DNA of 7,511 nt, from NCBI GenBank assembly GCA_040508515.1, contig JBEVMS010000125.1:1-7511 (forward strand), read 5' to 3'. This document shows, piece after piece, positions 6,023 through 7,511 of this stretch. The position numbers were made by a program, and so were the translations under genes. Numbering within the stretch: the first letter of the stretch is position 1; each line of letters begins with the position of its first letter. This stretch comes from JBEVMS01 sp040508515. Lineage in GTDB: Bacteria > Pseudomonadota > Gammaproteobacteria > Xanthomonadales > Rhodanobacteraceae. Under the pieces are notes generated by a model that saw only the letters and a list, made by a program, of their open reading frames with translations, was not told the origin of the DNA and ran no database searches.

Positions 6023-7432
6023 TCAAGCGAACGCGTCGACCAATCCCAACGCCACTGGCTGCGCCGCCAGTGCAGCGAGCGGATCGAGCGACTCCTCGTC
6101 ACCCGCTTCGGCATGCCCCCGCCCTGACTGACCCGAGCCGGCGCCAAACTGCTGCTGCGCGGTTTGTTGCTGGCTGACCATCGCCTGGCCCAGCGACAAG
6201 CCTTGCCCACCCAGCATCTGATTGAGTTGACCCAAGCTCTGCTGCACCGCCGTCACTGCATCGGGATGCTGCGCGGTAAACACCACATCGACGCGTCCAT
6301 GCTCGACGCTGACCTTGACGTCGAGCGGCCCCAGATCCTGCGGATTGAGCTTGATCTGCGCCTGCTTGACGTCCTGCCCGCCCAGCCAGGCCACTTGCTG
6401 GCCAAGCTCCTGCGCGAAACCCGCTGAACCGACCGGGCTATGGACCGCCAACGTGGGACCAGTCCCGCTGCTCGCCGGCAAAGCCGGCGCGGCGACCCCG
6501 ACCACGCCACGCAAAGCAGCCAATTGGGCCGCGTCCTGCGACTGCGCCCCGGTCGCCATCGATTGATCCAGCACAGCGGCTGCAACGGTATCGCTGGCGG
6601 CCGGTAAGGCGCCCAGCGCCGTGGCGGCGGTATTGCCGGCACTGGGCGCCAACAAACTGACGTTGGTCATGCTACCGGCGTCATCGCTTGAGTCGTCGCC
6701 ACTACTATCGGAGGCGGCGCCCTTGTTCAACGCCATCGCGGAAAACTTGTCGGCCGGCAACGTCGTGCTGGCGCCGGCGTTGGTGCCTGCGGTGAGAGTG
6801 CCGCCATTGGTGCTGGCGCCGGCACGACCGGCTGCGGCCACAGCCGCGGCCGGTATCGCCGTCGAAGCTTTGTCGGCGCCCGCCGGTGTCGGCTGCGGCG
6901 CCAATGGCAGAGCCGGCAGGGGCAGCGGGACCGGCACGATCGGGGTAACCAAGGCCAGGGTCACCGGCGCGGGTGCTTCCGTCACCGCGGCGACTTGCAC
7001 CACAGGCTTGTCGGTGCCCTTGCCGTCGCCGCTGGCCGTTGCGCTGGCATCCGCAGCGTGATCGGCGGTGGATTGGCCGATCAGTCCCAACACCGCGCTT
7101 GCCAGCGAGGCGGCGCTATCGACACTCGCTTGACTGGCCTCATCGCTAGCGGCGCCGGCAACGGCTTGATTGACCGGGCTGCTAGCATTGGCGCTGGCGC
7201 TTACATTGGCGCTCGCAGCGCTGTCGCTGGCATTGGCCTGCTGCGTAGCGCCGCTGCCGCTAACGCCCTTGGCGGGGCTGTTCGCCGGCGGGTTGCGCGC
7301 ATGGTGCAGATGCGCGCCAAAGCTGCCGCTCCCTTCGCTGGGCGTCGTCGCGGGCATCGCCGGAGGCAACGAACCTGGATCGGGCGTCGGCACGGGATTG
7401 GCGAAAATAATCGGTAACGAATTGACGCTCAT
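6023..7432 (-). CDS. fliK: FliK, hook-length control protein
   Basis: 469 residues, similar to or a little longer than well-studied FliK proteins. FliK is exported during hook assembly, measures hook length and then contacts FlhB to switch export to filament proteins. Residues 1-330 are low-complexity and rich in Ala, Ser, Pro, Thr and Gly, as expected for a disordered ruler; they include a Pro-Leu-Ala segment (165-183) and an acidic serine patch (241-251). The conserved hook domain spans about 340-425: LGQQVAWLGGQDVKQAQIKL (343-362), NPQDLGPLDVKVSVEHGRVD (363-382), then a Gln-rich end (421-428). The C-terminus, GLVDAFA, resembles the tail of many FliK proteins. The ATG has only a weak purine-rich sequence upstream. 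The N-terminal region is too variable for similarity, so the identification rests on the C-terminal domain, composition and location. Confidence 0.94.
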   Translation of the reverse strand: MSVNSLPIIFANPVPTPDPGSLPPAMPATTPSEGSGSFGAHLHHARNPPANSPAKGVSGSGATQQANASDSAASANVSASANASSPVNQAVAGAASDEASQASVDSAASLASAVLGLIGQSTADHAADASATASGDGKGTDKPVVQVAAVTEAPAPVTLALVTPIVPVPLPLPALPLAPQPTPAGADKASTAIPAAAVAAAGRAGASTNGGTLTAGTNAGASTTLPADKFSAMALNKGAASDSSGDDSSDDAGSMTNVSLLAPSAGNTAATALGALPAASDTVAAAVLDQSMATGAQSQDAAQLAALRGVVGVAAPALPASSGTGPTLAVHSPVGSAGFAQELGQQVAWLGGQDVKQAQIKLNPQDLGPLDVKVSVEHGRVDVVFTAQHPDAVTAVQQSLGQLNQMLGGQGLSLGQAMVSQQQTAQQQFGAGSGQSGRGHAEAGDEESLDPLAALAAQPVALGLVDAFA

Positions 7433-7470
7433 GGCGTGGAACGCTCTGCAGCAATGGCTCCCAACGTCGG

Positions 7471-7486
7471 AGCAAGAACCGAGCCA
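7471..7486 (-). promoter_or_regulatory. Sigma-54 (RpoN) promoter upstream of fliK
   Basis: The minus strand reads TGGCTC-GGTTC-TTGCT, again with ten bases between the GG and GC pairs and one mismatch to TGGCAC-N5-TTGC(A/T). The expected start near 7460 leaves a leader of about 28 bases before the fliK ATG. Upstream activator sites would lie past the window edge. Having the same promoter class before both fliK and fliL supports a functional site rather than chance. Confidence 0.72.
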
Positions 7487-7511
7487 AGCCGCTGGGCTGG
7501 CTCAGCGCACG

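Noticed and set aside
7260..7487. A 75-codon minus-strand frame overlapping the fliK start
   Set aside because: It runs out of frame through the fliK N-terminus, has Arg-rich shadow composition and no recognisable features.
7502..7511. A minus-strand stop codon (TGA at 7502-7504) that might end the preceding gene, by usual order fliJ
   Set aside because: Only two codons precede it before the window edge, so neither frame nor identity can be supported.

Overview
The window is a compact block of flagellar genes, all read from the minus strand. In order of transcription (right to left) they are fliK, fliL, fliM, fliN, fliO, fliP, fliQ, fliR, flhB and the first 136 codons of flhA. Base composition is GC-rich, with GC-ending codons throughout. 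The gene order, the protein sequences and two sigma-54-type promoters fit a gammaproteobacterium of the Xanthomonadaceae, most likely Xanthomonas or a close relative. The genus is inferred from family resemblance and was not tested by a search.

Layout: positions 7433-7511 hold the region upstream of fliK, with a candidate sigma-54 promoter. fliK (hook-length ruler) fills 6023-7432. A 271-base gap at 5752-6022 has a second, better candidate sigma-54 promoter, a possible FleQ-type activator half-site and several small inverted repeats. From fliL (5751) down to flhA the genes are packed tightly. There are 4-base stop/start overlaps at fliM-fliN, fliN-fliO and fliQ-fliR, and a 16-base overlap at fliO-fliP. 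Short gaps of 13, 9 and 15 bases lie at fliL-fliM, fliR-flhB and flhB-flhA. The one larger space is 67 bases between fliP and fliQ. This looks like one transcript with extensive translational coupling.

How the genes work together: FliM and FliN form the C ring (switch and cargo docking), and FliL sits beside the stator in the inner membrane. FliP, FliQ and FliR form the export-gate core, FliO helps FliP assemble, and FlhB and FlhA complete the type III export gate. FliK measures the hook and triggers the FlhB-dependent switch from hook to filament export. The operon therefore encodes the export gate together with the length-control and switch proteins it works with.

No mobile element, CRISPR array, RNA gene, frameshift or foreign cargo gene was seen. 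The genes are ordinary. The points worth a second look are the paired sigma-54 promoters, the fliL leader and upstream region, and an altered methionine cluster in FliP.
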